64,000 bases of DNA from Paraburkholderia monticola (GTDB taxonomy: Bacteria; Pseudomonadota; Gammaproteobacteria; Burkholderiales; Burkholderiaceae): contig NZ_LRBG01000003.1 of NCBI RefSeq assembly GCF_001580545.1, forward strand, positions 248,001 to 312,000, read 5' to 3'. The notes under the pieces are model-generated. The model was not told the DNA's origin, made no database searches, and saw only the letters and a program-made list of their open reading frames with translations. The translations under genes were made by a program, and so were the position numbers. Positions 18,902 to 28,500 of this stretch are shown here, one piece after another (position 1 is the first letter of the stretch; each line of letters starts with the position of its first letter).

Positions 18902-20305
18902 ATGCACCTGGCGACGCGCTGCCCCTTCTGCGAAACTGTCTTCCGTCTGCAACCGGCGCAGCTTGCGCAGCGCCGCGGCCTCGTGCGTTGCGGGCATTGC
19001 CAGGAAGTCTTCGACGCGTCGAGCAGTCTGTTCGACGTCGCCGAAGGCGGTGATTTTTCCACGGCCAAACCGGTTGCCGCCGCGGCGGCGATCGAAGCGC
19101 TGTCGGGTGTGCGGCAACCGAGTCCCGACTTCAGCGGCGTCGCGATGGACCTGTGGGCGCCGGCTTCGGACCACGTGCCCACCAGCAGTTCCAGCAGCAC
19201 GCTCGATAGCCGTTTGCGCGACCACGCCAACAGCATGGAGCTTGGGCCGCTGCCGCTCGGCCGCAACGAGCACGCCTCCGTCACGCGAGGCACCCCGCAT
19301 CAGGCGAGCGAGCCCGAATTGCGCGCCGGCGGTTTCACCGCGCCGCTGCCCGCGGACGATGAACCGACGCTTGCCGACGCGCCGCTCGAACCATTTGCCT
19401 ATCCCGCTGACGATGAGGTCGATGAAGCGCCTGTCGTCCCGCCCGCGGCGCGTCCCGCCGCGCCGCCCGCCCCACCGCCGTTCGAAGACGAAGCGCCGCG
19501 CGTGTGGCGCAAGACCGAACGCTCCGAGCCGTCCACGCTCGATGAACCCGCGCTGCGCGAACCCGCGAGTCTGCATGGCGTGGCCGACAACGAACCGCGC
19601 TTTGGCGCGGCCGGCTTAGGCGCGGCCGGCTTCGGCGCGGCCGCAGGCCTGGGTGCAGCGGGTGCAGCGAGTGCTGCCGGTACCGGCGGACCCGGCGGCC
19701 CGCGCCCGCCGGGCGGCCCATCGCCAGCCGGATCGAGCGGCGAGCCGTTCTCGGTCAACCCTCCCGTCGGCGACGGCGGCGATCCTTTTACGGTCATGCG
19801 CGAAACCCGCCCCGCGGAAGCCGGACGCGTCGGCTGGATCGTGGCTGGCGTGGTGCTCGCCGCGCTGCTCGTCATTGCACTGCTCGCGCAACTCGCGTGG
19901 TGGCAGCGCGAGACCGTGATGATCAACCTGCCGCGCTCGCAGATTCTCTACGCGCAGGCCTGCGCGCATCTCGGCTGCCAGCTGACGCCGCCGCACGACA
20001 TCGAGGGATTGCTCGTCGAGCCGTCCGATCTGCGGCAGATCGACGGCCCGCACAAGCTCGAGCTGAAGATGCCGCTGCACAACCGCCTGAACATCGCGCT
20101 CGCCTACCCCGCAATCGAACTCACGCTGCTCGACGATCAGAACAACGTCGCCGTGCGGCGCGTGCTGTGGCCGCAGGATTATGTGCCGCCCGGCACCGTG
20201 ATCGCGAACGGCCTGCCCGCGCACGCAACCCAGACGATGATCGTGCACCTCGACACCGGCACGGCGATCGCCTCCAATTTCCGCGTACAGATTTTTTATC
20301 CGTAA
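18902..20305 (+). CDS. Zinc-ribbon and DUF3426 membrane protein
   Basis: This 467-residue protein has an N-terminal MJ0042-type zinc ribbon (CPFCETVF ... CGHCQEVF, residues 7-37). A long Pro/Ala/Gly-rich low-complexity region (about 100-300) includes a Gly-Ala stretch with GLGAAG/GFGAAA units. One membrane segment follows near residues 310-335 and then a C-terminal DUF3426 domain. The zinc ribbon is cytoplasmic and the DUF3426 part presumably periplasmic. Its function is unknown. The start at 18902 places the zinc ribbon at the N-terminus. Confidence 0.85.
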   Translation: MHLATRCPFCETVFRLQPAQLAQRRGLVRCGHCQEVFDASSSLFDVAEGGDFSTAKPVAAAAAIEALSGVRQPSPDFSGVAMDLWAPASDHVPTSSSSSTLDSRLRDHANSMELGPLPLGRNEHASVTRGTPHQASEPELRAGGFTAPLPADDEPTLADAPLEPFAYPADDEVDEAPVVPPAARPAAPPAPPPFEDEAPRVWRKTERSEPSTLDEPALREPASLHGVADNEPRFGAAGLGAAGFGAAAGLGAAGAASAAGTGGPGGPRPPGGPSPAGSSGEPFSVNPPVGDGGDPFTVMRETRPAEAGRVGWIVAGVVLAALLVIALLAQLAWWQRETVMINLPRSQILYAQACAHLGCQLTPPHDIEGLLVEPSDLRQIDGPHKLELKMPLHNRLNIALAYPAIELTLLDDQNNVAVRRVLWPQDYVPPGTVIANGLPAHATQTMIVHLDTGTAIASNFRVQIFYP

Positions 20306-20316
20306 CGCACCCTCGC

Positions 20317-20338
20317 GCGCCCGCCCCCGAGCGGGCGC
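20317..20338 (+). other. Hairpin between the DUF3426 gene and tpx
   Basis: A perfect 8-bp stem (GCGCCCGC with GCGGGCGC, 6-base loop) lies 12 bp after the stop. No U-tract follows, so termination would be weak or factor-assisted. Confidence 0.5.
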
Positions 20339-20377
20339 ATCATTGTCGTCACTGACGCACTTTTCGGAGCACAACAC

Positions 20378-20878
20378 ATGAGTCAAGTCACGCTGGGTGG
20401 CAACCCGATCGAAGTAAGCGGCACGTTCCCGTCGGTCGGCCAGCAGGCCGCCGCGTTCTCGCTGGTCGGCCGCGACCTGAAGCCGCTGACGCTCGCCGAT
20501 TTCGCCGGCAAGCGCAAGGTGCTCAATATCGTCCCGAGTCTCGACACGCCGACCTGCGCAACGTCGACCCGCAAGTTCAACGAAGCCGCCGCGAAGCTCA
20601 CCAACACGGCCGTGATCGTCGTCTCGGGCGACCTGCCGTTCGCGGCGTCGCGCTTCTGCACGACCGAAGGCATCGAGAACGTGGTGACGGCCTCGACGTT
20701 CCGCGGCCATGAATTCGCCAAGGCGTACGGCGTCGACGTGACGAGCGGTCCGCTGACCGGCCTGACCGCACGCGCGGTCGTCGTGATCGACGAGAACGAC
20801 AAGGTCGTGCACGCCGAACTGGTCGGCGAAATCAAGAACGAGCCGAACTACGACGCAGCGCTCGCCGCGCTGAAGTAA
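20378..20878 (+). CDS. tpx: Thiol peroxidase (atypical 2-Cys peroxiredoxin)
   Basis: Tpx reduces hydrogen and organic peroxides with thioredoxin. The 166-residue protein has the peroxidatic Cys C60 in [10 protein letters not shown] and the resolving Cys C94 in FAASRFC, positions equivalent to E. coli C61 and C95. The start is clear, with GGAG ten bases upstream. Confidence 0.96.
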   Translation: MSQVTLGGNPIEVSGTFPSVGQQAAAFSLVGRDLKPLTLADFAGKRKVLNIVPSLDTPTCATSTRKFNEAAAKLTNTAVIVVSGDLPFAASRFCTTEGIENVVTASTFRGHEFAKAYGVDVTSGPLTGLTARAVVVIDENDKVVHAELVGEIKNEPNYDAALAALK

Positions 20879-20966
20879 GCCCTCTCGCGCGCGAACGACG
20901 GCACTGCGCGCGGTGCTGTCGTCGCCTCGCGTCTCTTCCCACCGCATTCATACAGGAACGCTCGCC

Positions 20967-21905
20967 TTGGCTACGCTCATCTGCGGCTCGCTCGCGTACG
21001 ACAACATCATGACCTTCGAAGGCCGCTTTCGGGAGCACATCCTGCCGGAGCAGGTCCACATCCTGAACGTGAGCTTCCTCGTGCCGACCATGCGTCGCGA
21101 GTTCGGCGGCTGCGCGGGCAACATCGCCTATGCGCTGAATCTGCTCGGCGGCAACGCGCGCATCATGGGCGCGATCGGCGCCGTCGACGCGCAGCTCTAT
21201 CTGGACCGGCTCGCGCAGCTCGGCCTGTCGACGGAAAACGTGCTCGTCGTGCCGGACACCTACTCGGCCCAGGCGATGATCACGACCGATCTCGAGAACA
21301 ACCAGATCACCGCGTTCCATCCGGGCGCGATGATGCAGTCGCACCTGAACCGCGCTGACGAAGTGAAAGGCTTGACGCTCGGCATCGTCGCGCCGGACGG
21401 CTACGACGGCATGGTTCAACACTCCGAACAGCTTGCCGCCGCGGGCGTGCCATTCATCTTCGATCCGGGCCAGGGTTTGCCGCTGTTCGACGGCGAGACG
21501 CTGCGGCGCGTCATTGAACTTGCCACCTATGTTGCGGTCAACGATTACGAAGCCAGGCTGGTGAGCAACAAGACCGGCTGGTCGATCGAACAGATCGCCA
21601 GCAAGGTCGACGCGTTGATCATCACGCTCGGCGAGAAGGGTGCACAGATCCATCACGGCGGCGGTATCGAAGAGATTCCGGCTGTCACGGCCAGGCAAGT
21701 GCTCGATCCCACCGGCTGCGGCGACGCGTTTCGCGGCGGCTTGCTCTACGGTATCGAGAACGGCCTTGGCTGGGCCACCACCGGCCGTCTCGCCAGCCTG
21801 ATGGGGGCACTGAAGATCGAGCATCAAGGCCCGCAAAACTACGCGCCCAGCCGGGCGGAAATCAACGAGCGGTTCAAGCAGGCCTTCGGATACGACCTGC
21901 CCTGA
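20967..21905 (+). CDS. PfkB-family carbohydrate/adenosine kinase
   Basis: This 312-residue ribokinase-fold kinase has an N-terminal FGGCAGNIAYALNLLGG sugar-binding loop and the C-terminal PfkB signature DPTGCGDAFRGG with the catalytic Asp. The usual Ala in GAGD is Cys here. It is commonly annotated as adenosine kinase in this group, but the substrate is not certain. The start is TTG at 20967, preceded by AGGA at good spacing and giving the natural N-terminus ATLICGSLAYD; the longer upstream frame lacks a ribosome site. Confidence 0.88.
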   Translation: MATLICGSLAYDNIMTFEGRFREHILPEQVHILNVSFLVPTMRREFGGCAGNIAYALNLLGGNARIMGAIGAVDAQLYLDRLAQLGLSTENVLVVPDTYSAQAMITTDLENNQITAFHPGAMMQSHLNRADEVKGLTLGIVAPDGYDGMVQHSEQLAAAGVPFIFDPGQGLPLFDGETLRRVIELATYVAVNDYEARLVSNKTGWSIEQIASKVDALIITLGEKGAQIHHGGGIEEIPAVTARQVLDPTGCGDAFRGGLLYGIENGLGWATTGRLASLMGALKIEHQGPQNYAPSRAEINERFKQAFGYDLP

Positions 21906-21930
21906 TATCGCGAGCCATGGGAGTTTGGGA

Positions 21931-22407
21931 ATGAGAACAACGAGTCGCCTGATCGTCGCCACCTTGATCGCGGGTTCCCTGGCCATGTCGGGGTGTGCGG
22001 TCAACAGCAGCTCTCCCGACGTTTTCACCGCGTCGCAGGCGCAGCGTGAGCAAACGGTTCGCATGGCCACGGTCGATAGCGTGCGCGCGGTGCGGATCAG
22101 CACGAACAACGGTCAGCCGAGTGGCCTCGGCGCCGCCGGCGGTGCGGCGCTCGGCGCGCTCGCCGGCAGTTCGATCGGCGGCGGACGCGGCTCCGTCGCG
22201 ACGGGGATCGTCGGCGGCATCGGCGGTGCGGTCGCCGGCAATGCGGTCGAAAACCGCGTCGCCATGCGCGACGGAATCGAAATCACCGTGCGGCTCGACA
22301 ACGGCGACATGCGCGCAATCACCCAAACCGCCACCGGCGAGATCTTCCGCGCCGGCGATCGCGTGAGGCTGCTGTCGAGCGGCGGCGTCACGCGCGTCAC
22401 GCACTAA
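21931..22407 (+). CDS. Glycine-zipper (SlyB/Pcp-like) outer-membrane lipoprotein
   Basis: A 158-residue lipoprotein with a lipobox LAMSGC (lipid Cys at 22). A glycine-zipper region follows at about residues 70-110 (GAAGGAALGALAGSSIGGG, then GGIGGAVAGNAVE), and a short beta-rich C-terminal domain. The architecture matches the SlyB/Pcp family. The ATG has a GGGAGTTTGGGA site directly upstream. Confidence 0.87.
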   Translation: MRTTSRLIVATLIAGSLAMSGCAVNSSSPDVFTASQAQREQTVRMATVDSVRAVRISTNNGQPSGLGAAGGAALGALAGSSIGGGRGSVATGIVGGIGGAVAGNAVENRVAMRDGIEITVRLDNGDMRAITQTATGEIFRAGDRVRLLSSGGVTRVTH

Positions 22408-22461
22408 GCGCACTTCCCCTTCGCGCGGCCGCGCACGGTTCAGCGCCGCGACGACGACATC

Positions 22462-22499
22462 ACACGCATGCGCCCTCACGGGTCCATGCGTGTTTTTTC
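22462..22499 (+). terminator. Terminator of the lipoprotein gene
   Basis: A perfect 9-bp stem (ACACGCATG with CATGCGTGT) is followed by TTTTTT on the plus strand. Confidence 0.85.
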
Positions 22500-22515
22500 T
22501 TTCAGGACACCGGGC

Positions 22516-22551
22516 AAAAAAAATCCCGCCACCGGCACACCGGTAACGGGA
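22516..22551 (-). terminator. Terminator of the histone-like gene
   Basis: Arms 22524-22535 and 22540-22551 pair over 10 of 12 positions. On the minus strand they are followed by a run of eight T. It lies 85 bp after the histone-like stop, back to back with the lipoprotein terminator. Confidence 0.8.
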
Positions 22552-22635
22552 CATTGACCGGGTGGCACTCGCGAGAACGCGAGCACCACCCGGTCATCCG
22601 ACACATCCTGCGACGTGTCGACGTACTGCTACTGC

Positions 22636-23259
22636 TTACGGACGGCTGCCCGTCGGGAACGGCCATGCCGCTGCCGGGTTCAGCGCGGTCTTCACCGTCG
22701 CCGCCGGTGCGCTCGAGACAGCAGGCGCAGCGGGAGCAGGCGCAGCCTTCTTGGCGACAGCCTTCTTCGCAGGGGCAGCCTTCTTCGCAGGCGCAGCGGC
22801 CTTCTTCGCGGCAGCCTTCTTGGCAGGTGCAGCTTTCTTGGCTGCAGCCTTTTTCGCAGGCGCCGCCTTCTTGGCCGCTGTCTTCTTCGCTGCGGCCTTC
22901 TTCGCCGGTGCTGCCTTCTTCGCCGCGACCTTCTTGGCTGCAACCTTCTTCGCTGCGACCTTCTTCGCTGCGACCTTCTTCACCGCGGCTTTCTTCGCCG
23001 GTGCTGCCTTCTTCGCTGCGACCTTCTTGGCTGCGACCTTCTTCGCTGCAACCTTCTTCGCCGCGACCTTCTTCACAGCGGCTTTCTTCGCCGGTGCTGC
23101 CTTCTTCGCCGCAACCTTCTTCGCAGCAACCTTCTTCACTGCGACCTTCTTGGCGGCGACCTTCTTGGCCGGTGCGGCTTTCTTAGCCGGAGCAGCCTTC
23201 TTGGCAGCGGTCTTCTTTGCTGCGGGCTTCTTGGCCGCGGCTTTCTTTGCAGTTGCCAT
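22636..23259 (-). CDS. Histone H1-like Lys/Ala-rich DNA-binding protein
   Basis: This 207-residue basic protein is built almost wholly from AAKK, APAKK, VAAKK and VKK units, like bacterial H1/HctB-type proteins, and ends in a hydrophobic FPTGSRP tail seen in Burkholderia versions. It should bind and condense DNA without sequence specificity. Two ATG codons are adjacent (23262 and 23259). The second is chosen because AGGAG lies six bases before it. The repeats are also nearly tandem at the DNA level, so copy number may vary between strains. Confidence 0.88.
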   Translation of the reverse strand: MATAKKAAAKKPAAKKTAAKKAAPAKKAAPAKKVAAKKVAVKKVAAKKVAAKKAAPAKKAAVKKVAAKKVAAKKVAAKKVAAKKAAPAKKAAVKKVAAKKVAAKKVAAKKVAAKKAAPAKKAAAKKTAAKKAAPAKKAAAKKAAPAKKAAAKKAAAPAKKAAPAKKAVAKKAAPAPAAPAVSSAPAATVKTALNPAAAWPFPTGSRP

Positions 23260-23693
23260 CATTTTCTCCTTCAGGTTTTCAGATGAGGTCAGTTCAAACT
23301 ACACCCTTCGTCAAAACCCGCTTCCCGCGGACGCTTCTCAGGGCGCGCGCTACGAAGCGGGCTATTCATCGGCGTACGCTGGTGCAACGCGCTTACGCTA
23401 ATGAATGCGGTAAGGCGCGCCGTGCCCGAAGGCACCGCGCGCCAAATCTGGTCGGCGTCGCAGGGCGACGCCGGCAATTGCTTGATCGGGCCGCCGGCAA
23501 CGACGCCGGCGGCTTTTTCCGGGGGGAAGTTTGCCCATCCCACTGAAGGGTCCGCAAAGTGCCTGTCATGTTTGTGGGCCGTCAAGGCACCGGGCACGCT
23601 TTGCATCAGGCCGTTCTGCTCCTAACCCGGGGCGCCGCGGCCACAGGCGGCGGCATCCCCATCAATGAAACCATCCGCGATACGAATCCCGGC
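23260..23693. other. Intergenic region between nrdB and the histone-like gene
   Basis: There is no convincing protein gene in these 434 bp. They contain the candidate plus-strand structured RNA at 23414-23518. A minus-strand TTGACG hexamer (23325-23330) has no good -10 partner. I see no intrinsic terminator for nrdB. Confidence 0.6.
23414..23518 (+). ncRNA. Candidate structured small RNA ending in an intrinsic terminator
   Basis: Three hairpins follow each other: 23414-23426 with 23431-23443 (12 of 13 paired), 23454-23461 with 23465-23472 (perfect 8 bp, loop AGG) and 23490-23498 with 23505-23513 (perfect 9 bp). The last is followed by TTTTT on the plus strand only. No plus-strand gene lies upstream for about 1 kb. 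No consensus promoter is visible near 23370-23400, so transcription is unproven. Confidence 0.4.
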
Positions 23694-24929
23694 TTACTCC
23701 CAGGAAAGCGCACCGCCAGTCTGATATTCGATGACTCGCGTCTCGAAGAAATTGCGTTCCTTCTTCAGGTCGATCATCTCGCTCATCCACGGGAACGGGT
23801 TTTCCTCGTTCGGGTAGAGCGGATCGAGACCGATCTGCTGGCAACGGCGATTGCAGATGAAGCGCAGATAGCTCTTGAACATCGACGCGTTGAGGCCGAG
23901 CACCCCGCGCGGCATCGTATCTTCGGCGTAGCGATATTCGAGCTCGACCGCCTGCTGGAAGATCGCGCGGATTTCGGCGCGGAACTCAGCCGTCCACAGG
24001 TGCGGGTTTTCGAGTTTGATCTGGTTGATCAGGTCGATGCCGAAGTTGCAGTGCATCGACTCGTCGCGCAGGATGTACTGGTACTGCTCCGCCGCGCCGG
24101 TCATCTTGTTCTGGCGGCCGAGCGCCAGGATTTGGGTAAAGCCGACGTAGAAGAACAGGCCCTCCATCACACAGGCGAACACGATCAGCGAGCGCAGCAG
24201 CGTCTGGTCTGCTTCGAGCGTGCCGGTCTTGAAGGCCGGATCGGTCAGCACGTGGATGTACGGAATCAGGAATTCGTCTTTCGCGCGGATCGACGGGACC
24301 TCGTGATACGCGTTGAAGATTTCGCCCTCGTCGAGACCGAGCGACTCGACGATGTACTGGTAAGCGTGCGTGTGGATCGCCTCTTCGAACGCCTGACGCA
24401 GCAGGAACTGGCGGCATTCGGGCGCCGTGATGTGGCGGTAGGTGCCCAGCACGATGTTGTTGGCGGCGAGCGAGTCGGCCGTCACGAAGAAGCCCAGGTT
24501 GCGCTTGACGACGCGGCGCTCGTCCTCGGTCAGCCCGTTCGGGTCTTTCCACAGGGCGATGTCGCGCGACATGTTCACTTCCTGCGGCATCCAGTGGTTG
24601 GCGCAACCGGCCAGATACTTTTCCCACGCCCACTTGTACTTGAACGGCACCAGCTGATTGACGTCAGTCTGGCCGTTGATGATGCGCTTGTCGGCGACAT
24701 TGACCCGCGCTTCGGAAGCGGCCGCCGCGTTGGCAACCGCGTTGCCAGCATGAGCGACGGGAGCGACAGCGATGTCGTTCGCGAAGACTTCTTGAGCGGA
24801 GGGAGCATGAGGAGCGGAACGCGTTCCGATTTGCGAACCCACAACCGACCCCGCAGCGTTGCGCAACACATCCGGTTGCGTCGCGCTCGAGGGAGTTACG
24901 GCAGCGATCTCGTCATCCCAGTTGAGCAT
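23694..24929 (-). CDS. nrdB: Class Ia ribonucleotide reductase, beta (radical) subunit
   Basis: NrdB holds the diiron-tyrosyl radical needed by NrdA to make deoxyribonucleotides. The 411-residue protein keeps the metal ligands: Asp in TADSLAANN, Glu and His in AFEEAIH and Glu/His in RDESMH. The radical Tyr is expected in EAIHTHAY, at the spacing of E. coli Y122. The first 85 residues are an Ala-rich extension. The start at 24929 (MLNWDDE) has GGTGA upstream; in-frame Mets at 24941 and 24944 lack this. It lies 603 bp downstream of nrdA. Confidence 0.95.
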   Translation of the reverse strand: MLNWDDEIAAVTPSSATQPDVLRNAAGSVVGSQIGTRSAPHAPSAQEVFANDIAVAPVAHAGNAVANAAAASEARVNVADKRIINGQTDVNQLVPFKYKWAWEKYLAGCANHWMPQEVNMSRDIALWKDPNGLTEDERRVVKRNLGFFVTADSLAANNIVLGTYRHITAPECRQFLLRQAFEEAIHTHAYQYIVESLGLDEGEIFNAYHEVPSIRAKDEFLIPYIHVLTDPAFKTGTLEADQTLLRSLIVFACVMEGLFFYVGFTQILALGRQNKMTGAAEQYQYILRDESMHCNFGIDLINQIKLENPHLWTAEFRAEIRAIFQQAVELEYRYAEDTMPRGVLGLNASMFKSYLRFICNRRCQQIGLDPLYPNEENPFPWMSEMIDLKKERNFFETRVIEYQTGGALSWE

Positions 24930-24965
24930 AAATGTCACCATCAATTTAGAACGGTTTGTACCATC

Positions 24966-25000
24966 TTTTCACGAGCGATAAAAGAGTCCACTCGCGAAAA
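24966..25000 (-). promoter_or_regulatory. Sense-strand-specific hairpin in the nrdB leader
   Basis: Arms 24966-24977 and 24989-25000 form 12 continuous base pairs in the minus-strand RNA, two of them G-U, around an 11-base loop. In plus-strand RNA those two pairs become A-C mismatches. It ends about 37 bases before the nrdB ATG, so it could affect nrdB translation or mRNA processing. Confidence 0.5.
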
Positions 25001-25406
25001 TTCCTGTTTTCGATTCGCGTTGCTACGTTCATACAACACTTTGTTCGACATGCTGTGTGTGATGCGTCGAGTGACACGCGATGAACGCGTGTTGAACATG
25101 TGTTGTCGTGATGCTTCGCGAACTCGAAGAGCAACGTTTCGACACGACGTTTCGTTGCTCTATCTATATGTATTGCGCAGTGCGTTGGCGGCATCCGTTG
25201 ACCGATCGATGCCGCGGGAGCTGCTCATCGCGAGAGTCGGCGTTGCCGGGTGAAGTGCGATGTCATGTCGGGCGATGCTTGCGGCGCTTGATCCTGATCG
25301 AGCCGCTTGCTTCGTCGGGTGTTGCCAACTGCCTGACCGACTGCTGTGCTGCCTTGCTGCATCGACGAGCGGTGAGATCTCGATACTGCCCACCGCCCAT
25401 CGACCT

Positions 25407-25439
25407 GCTTCTACTTCGCTTCTACTTCGCTTCTACTTC
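25407..25439. repeat. Three perfect copies of an 11-bp repeat
   Basis: GCTTCTACTTC is repeated three times without mismatch in the nrdA-nrdB spacer. It is not in a coding sequence that I can support. Confidence 0.85.
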
Positions 25440-25532
25440 ATTGACGAGGCGCGTTGCTCGCCGCATGCGGGTCATCACCTACGACTACCTCGCGTGCTGT
25501 TAGCAAGCAACGCTCCCGCTGCTTGCCGCTGC

Positions 25533-28500
25533 TTACTGGCAAGCCTCGCACTCGTCGAAGCCAGGATCGCCCGGACGCATCATGCACACCGGACCATCCG
25601 CTTCGGGCGCCGCTTCGACTGCGACTGCGACCGCGGCAGTCGCCGCAGCCGCTGCCGCAGCCTGGAAGCCGCCGCTCACGCCACCCGCCGCACCACCGCC
25701 CACGCCGAAGCCACCTGCCGCGCCGCCTGCGCCACCCGAGCCGTCATGACCCGAGCTCACCGCGTTCAACGCGCCGTGCGCGACCGTCGACTTCTCGACG
25801 TGCGTCGCCGCCATCGTGCGCAGGTAGTAGGTGGTCTTCAGACCGCGCAGCCAGGCGAGCTTGTAGATCTCGTCGAGCTTCTTGCCCGATGCGCCCGCCA
25901 TGTAGATGTTCAGCGACTGCGCCTGGTCGATCCACTTCTGACGACGCGAGGCCGCTTCGACGAGCCACGTCGGATCGACTTCGAACGCGGTCGCGTAGAT
26001 CGCGCGCAGGTCGGCCGGGATGCGGTCGATGCGCGACAGCGTGCCGTCGAAGTACTTCAGGTCGGCGACCATCACTTCGTCCCACAGACCGCGTGCCTTC
26101 AGGTCGCGCACCAGGTAGTCGTTGACCACCGTGAATTCGCCCGACAGGTTCGACTTCACGTACAGGTTCTGATAGGTCGGCTCGATGCATGCCGACACGC
26201 CGATGATGTTCGAGATCGTCGCGGTCGGCGCGATCGCCACGCAGTTCGAGTTGCGCATGCCGTAGGTCGAGATGCGCGAGCGCAGCGTCGCCCAGTCCAT
26301 CGACTCGCTCGAATCGACTTCGACGTAGCCGCCGCGCGCGTCGGCCAGCAGCTTCACCGAGTCTTGCGGGAGGATGCCGCGATCCCACAGCGAGCCGCGG
26401 TAGCTCGAGTAGCGGCCGCGCTCTTCGGCGAGCTCGGTCGACGCGTAGTACGCGTAGTAGCAAACCGCTTCCATCGAGCGATCGGCGAACTCGACCGCTT
26501 CCTGCGACGCGTACGGCGTGCGCAGCACGTGCAGGCAGTCCTGGAAGCCCATGATGCCGAGGCCGACCGGACGGTGCTTCAGGTTCGAGTTACGCGCCTT
26601 GGCGACCGCGTAGTAGTTGATGTCGATCACGTTGTCGAGCATGCGCATCGCAACGCTGATCGTGCGCTTGAGCTTGTCGTGGTCGAGCGCGAGCGTGCCG
26701 TCGGCCTGCTCCTTCAGGTGCGCGACGAGGTTCACCGAGCCGAGGTTACAAACGGCGATTTCGGCGTCGCTCGTGTTCAGCGTGATTTCCGTGCACAGGT
26801 TCGACGAGTGGACGACGCCGACGTGCTGCTGCGGCGAGCGCACGTTGCACGGATCCTTGAACGTGATCCACGGATGGCCGGTTTCGAACAGCATGCCCAG
26901 CATCTTGCGCCACAGCTGCGCCGCCGGAAGCTTCTTGAACAGCTTGATCTCGCCGCGCGCGACCTTGTCTTCGTAAGCCGTGTAAGCCGTTTCGAACTCC
27001 GCGCCGAACTTGTCGTGCAGATCCGGGCACGTGGACGGCGAGAACAGCGTCCAGTCGCCGCCTTCCATCACGCGCTTCATGAACAGGTCGGGAATCCAGT
27101 TCGCCGTGTTCATGTCGTGCGTGCGACGACGGTCGTCGCCGGTGTTCTTGCGCAGCTCGAGGAACTCCTCGATGTCGAGGTGCCACGATTCGAGGTACGC
27201 GCACACCGCGCCCTTGCGCTTGCCGCCCTGGTTCACGGCGACCGCCGTGTCATTGACGACCTTCAGGAACGGCACGACGCCTTGCGACTTGCCGTTGGTG
27301 CCCTTGATGTGCGAGCCGAGCGCGCGCACGCGCGTCCAGTCGTTGCCGAGGCCGCCGGCGAACTTCGACAGCAGCGCGTTTTCCTTCAGCGCTTCGTAGA
27401 TGCCGTCGAGGTCGTCGTCGACCGTGGTCAGGTAGCACGACGACAGCTGCGAGCGATGCGTGCCCGAGTTGAACAGCGTCGGCGTCGAGCTCATGAAGTC
27501 GAAGCTCGACAGGATGTTGTAGAACTCGATGGCGCGCGCTTCGCGGTCGATCTCGTTCAGCGACAGGCCCATCGCGACACGCATAAAGAATGCCTGCGGC
27601 ATTTCGATACGTACGCCGTCGTGATGCAGGAAGTAGCGGTCATACAGCGTCTGCAGACCGAGGTAGCCGAACTGCAGGTCGCGGTTCGCGTCGAGCGCGG
27701 CGCCGAGACGCTTCAGGTCGAACTGCTGGAGCTTGTCGTCGAGCAGGCCGGCGCCGATGCCGCGCTTGATGAACTGCGGGAAGTACTCGGCATAGCGCTC
27801 GCCCATTTCGGCTTGCGTGACTTCTTCTTCGAGGATCTCGCGGCGGATCGTGTGCAGCAGGATGCGCGCGGTGGCCTGGCTGTAGGCCGGGTCCTTTTCG
27901 ATCATCGTGCGGGCAGCGAGGATGGCCGAGTCGTAGACCTGGCTCATCGGCACGCCGTCGTACAGGTTCTTCACCGTTTCCGCGACGATCGGCTCGGCGC
28001 TCACCGCGTCGCCGAGGTTCGCGCACGCGGACTCGATGATGCCGCGCAGCGCGGCCATATCCAGCGGACGCGTGATGCCGTTGTCGGTCACGTTCAGGCC
28101 CGGCGTGCTGGCGGCCTCGGCATGCTCGTCATGCGCGCGCGCCTGGTTGCGCTTCTCGCGATACAGCACGTAAGCACGCGCGACGTTGTGCTCACCGCCG
28201 CGCATCAGCGCGAGCTCGACCTGATCCTGAATGTCTTCGATATGGAACGTGCCGCCGTTCGGACGGCTGCGCACCAGTGCGCGCACCACGTTCTGCGTGA
28301 GTTGCTCGACCAGTTCGCGCACGCGCGCCGACGCCGCACCCTGACCACCGTTGACGGCGAGGAACGCCTTCGTCACGGCGATCGCGATTTTCGACGGCTC
28401 GAACGACACCACGCTACCGTTGCGGCGGATCACCTTGTAGTCGGCGTAGTTCGCTTGCGGCGCGAGCGCCTGGGCGCCTTCAGTCTGGCCGAACGCCTGG

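Larger units (their letters stand above)
24930..25532. other. Long spacer between nrdA and nrdB
   Basis: This 603-bp stretch has no supported gene. It contains the nrdB-proximal hairpin (24966-25000), an 11-bp triple repeat (25407-25439) and an inverted repeat just after the nrdA stop (25503-25509 with 25520-25526). I found no clear sigma-70 promoter and no NrdR box. Confidence 0.6.

Noticed and set aside
22636..23262. Tandem direct repeats taken as a CRISPR array
   Set aside because: The repeats are codon blocks of a Lys/Ala-rich protein with no unique spacers.
23401..23625. 74-codon plus-strand frame over the candidate RNA element
   Set aside because: It runs through the hairpins and terminator, has no ribosome site and no recognisable sequence; an RNA explanation fits better.
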